A stretch of DNA of 5,094 nucleotides, from the NCBI GenBank assembly GCA_946612175.1, contig CAMOEO010000235.1, forward strand, positions 1 to 5,094, written 5' to 3'. This document shows, one piece after another, positions 4,927 through 5,094 of this stretch (the first letter of the stretch is position 1; every line of letters starts with the position of its first letter). Origin of the DNA: an uncultured Verrucomicrobiota bacterium (GTDB taxonomy: Bacteria; Verrucomicrobiota; Kiritimatiellia; RFP12; UBA3636). Made by a program: the position numbers and the translations under genes. Below the pieces are notes generated by a model that saw only the letters and a list, made by a program, of their open reading frames with translations, did not search any database and was not told where the DNA came from.

Positions 4927-5094
4927 GCAAGTCATCCGCCCGCGCCGGTTCCCCGATTGCCGAGCCGGCAGAATGGTTCGACGCAGTCGTGGATGCGCGC
5001 TACGGCAAAGGCGTCCGCGACGAGATCCTCGCAGACGCAGAGCGCGCCTTCCGCACGCATTTCGACGACGACAAGAACCGGAAAGCGGAGAACG
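4923..5094 (+). CDS. Unrecognised hydrophilic protein, N-terminal 57 residues (3' end outside window)
   Basis: The frame opens at ATG 4923-4925, overlapping the beta-helix stop by four bases (ATGA), and stays open to the window end. The visible protein starts 'MSKSSARAGSPIAEPAEWFD', continues with a likely amphipathic helix ('GVRDEILADAERAFRTHF', about residues 30-47) and a charged 'DDDKNRKAEN'. There is no signal peptide or membrane segment, so it is probably cytoplasmic. I do not recognise the family. The overlap and the strong ribosome binding site suggest translational coupling with the beta-helix gene and a related pathway, but the fragment is too short for a function. Confidence 0.7.
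   Translation, partial: MSKSSARAGSPIAEPAEWFDAVVDARYGKGVRDEILADAERAFRTHFDDDKNRKAEN

Noticed and set aside
3466..4935. 489-residue minus-strand open frame antisense to the beta-helix gene
   Set aside because: No motifs; Ala/Val/Glu/Arg-rich composition typical of antisense frames in GC-rich genes.
1..5094. tRNA, rRNA, riboswitch, insertion sequence or phage genes
   Set aside because: I saw no tRNA cloverleaf, rRNA-like stretch, riboswitch core, transposase motif or terminal inverted repeats when reading either strand.

Overview
The window is very GC-rich DNA with short intergenic gaps. It looks like the chromosome of a carbohydrate-degrading bacterium in the Verrucomicrobiota / Kiritimatiellota / Lentisphaerota group. 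Three things suggest this lineage: a secreted protein ending in a W-N-N / 'IPFARYDVLV' domain of a type I associate with that group, a GntR-type winged helix fused to a LacI-type sugar-sensing domain beside a glycosidase, and the general lack of Shine-Dalgarno sequences. The lineage call is inference from these traits, not from a marker gene.

Layout: (1) 2-553, plus strand, the C-terminal 183 residues of a large, probably extracellular protein. (2) 630-1673, minus strand, a GntR/LacI-type regulator that converges on it. (3) 1674-1862, a divergent control region with a promoter for each neighbouring gene. (4) 1863-3200, plus strand, a GH29-like alpha-L-fucosidase-family glycoside hydrolase with no signal peptide. 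(5) 3201-3436, an intergenic region with a strong inverted repeat, a second promoter built like the GH29 promoter, and a 9-bp tandem repeat carrying three TTGACA hexamers. (6) 3437-3685, a short reading frame that looks like the severed 5' end of a secreted calcineurin-like phosphoesterase gene. (7) 3730-4926, plus strand, a pectate-lyase-3 / right-handed beta-helix protein. (8) 4923 to the window end, plus strand, the first 57 residues of an unrecognised protein, overlapping the beta-helix gene by ATGA.

The regulator, GH29 enzyme and beta-helix protein form a plausible small glycan-utilisation cluster. The regulator would sense a sugar derivative and control its divergent GH29 neighbour, and possibly the beta-helix operon, because both plus-strand promoters carry the same upstream block (TTGTTATG-N3-GTTA) exactly 23 bp ahead of TTGACA-N18-TAGGAT. 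The most notable points are this duplicated promoter architecture, the apparently leaderless GH29 and regulator transcripts, and the phosphoesterase start stranded between a promoter and an unrelated gene.
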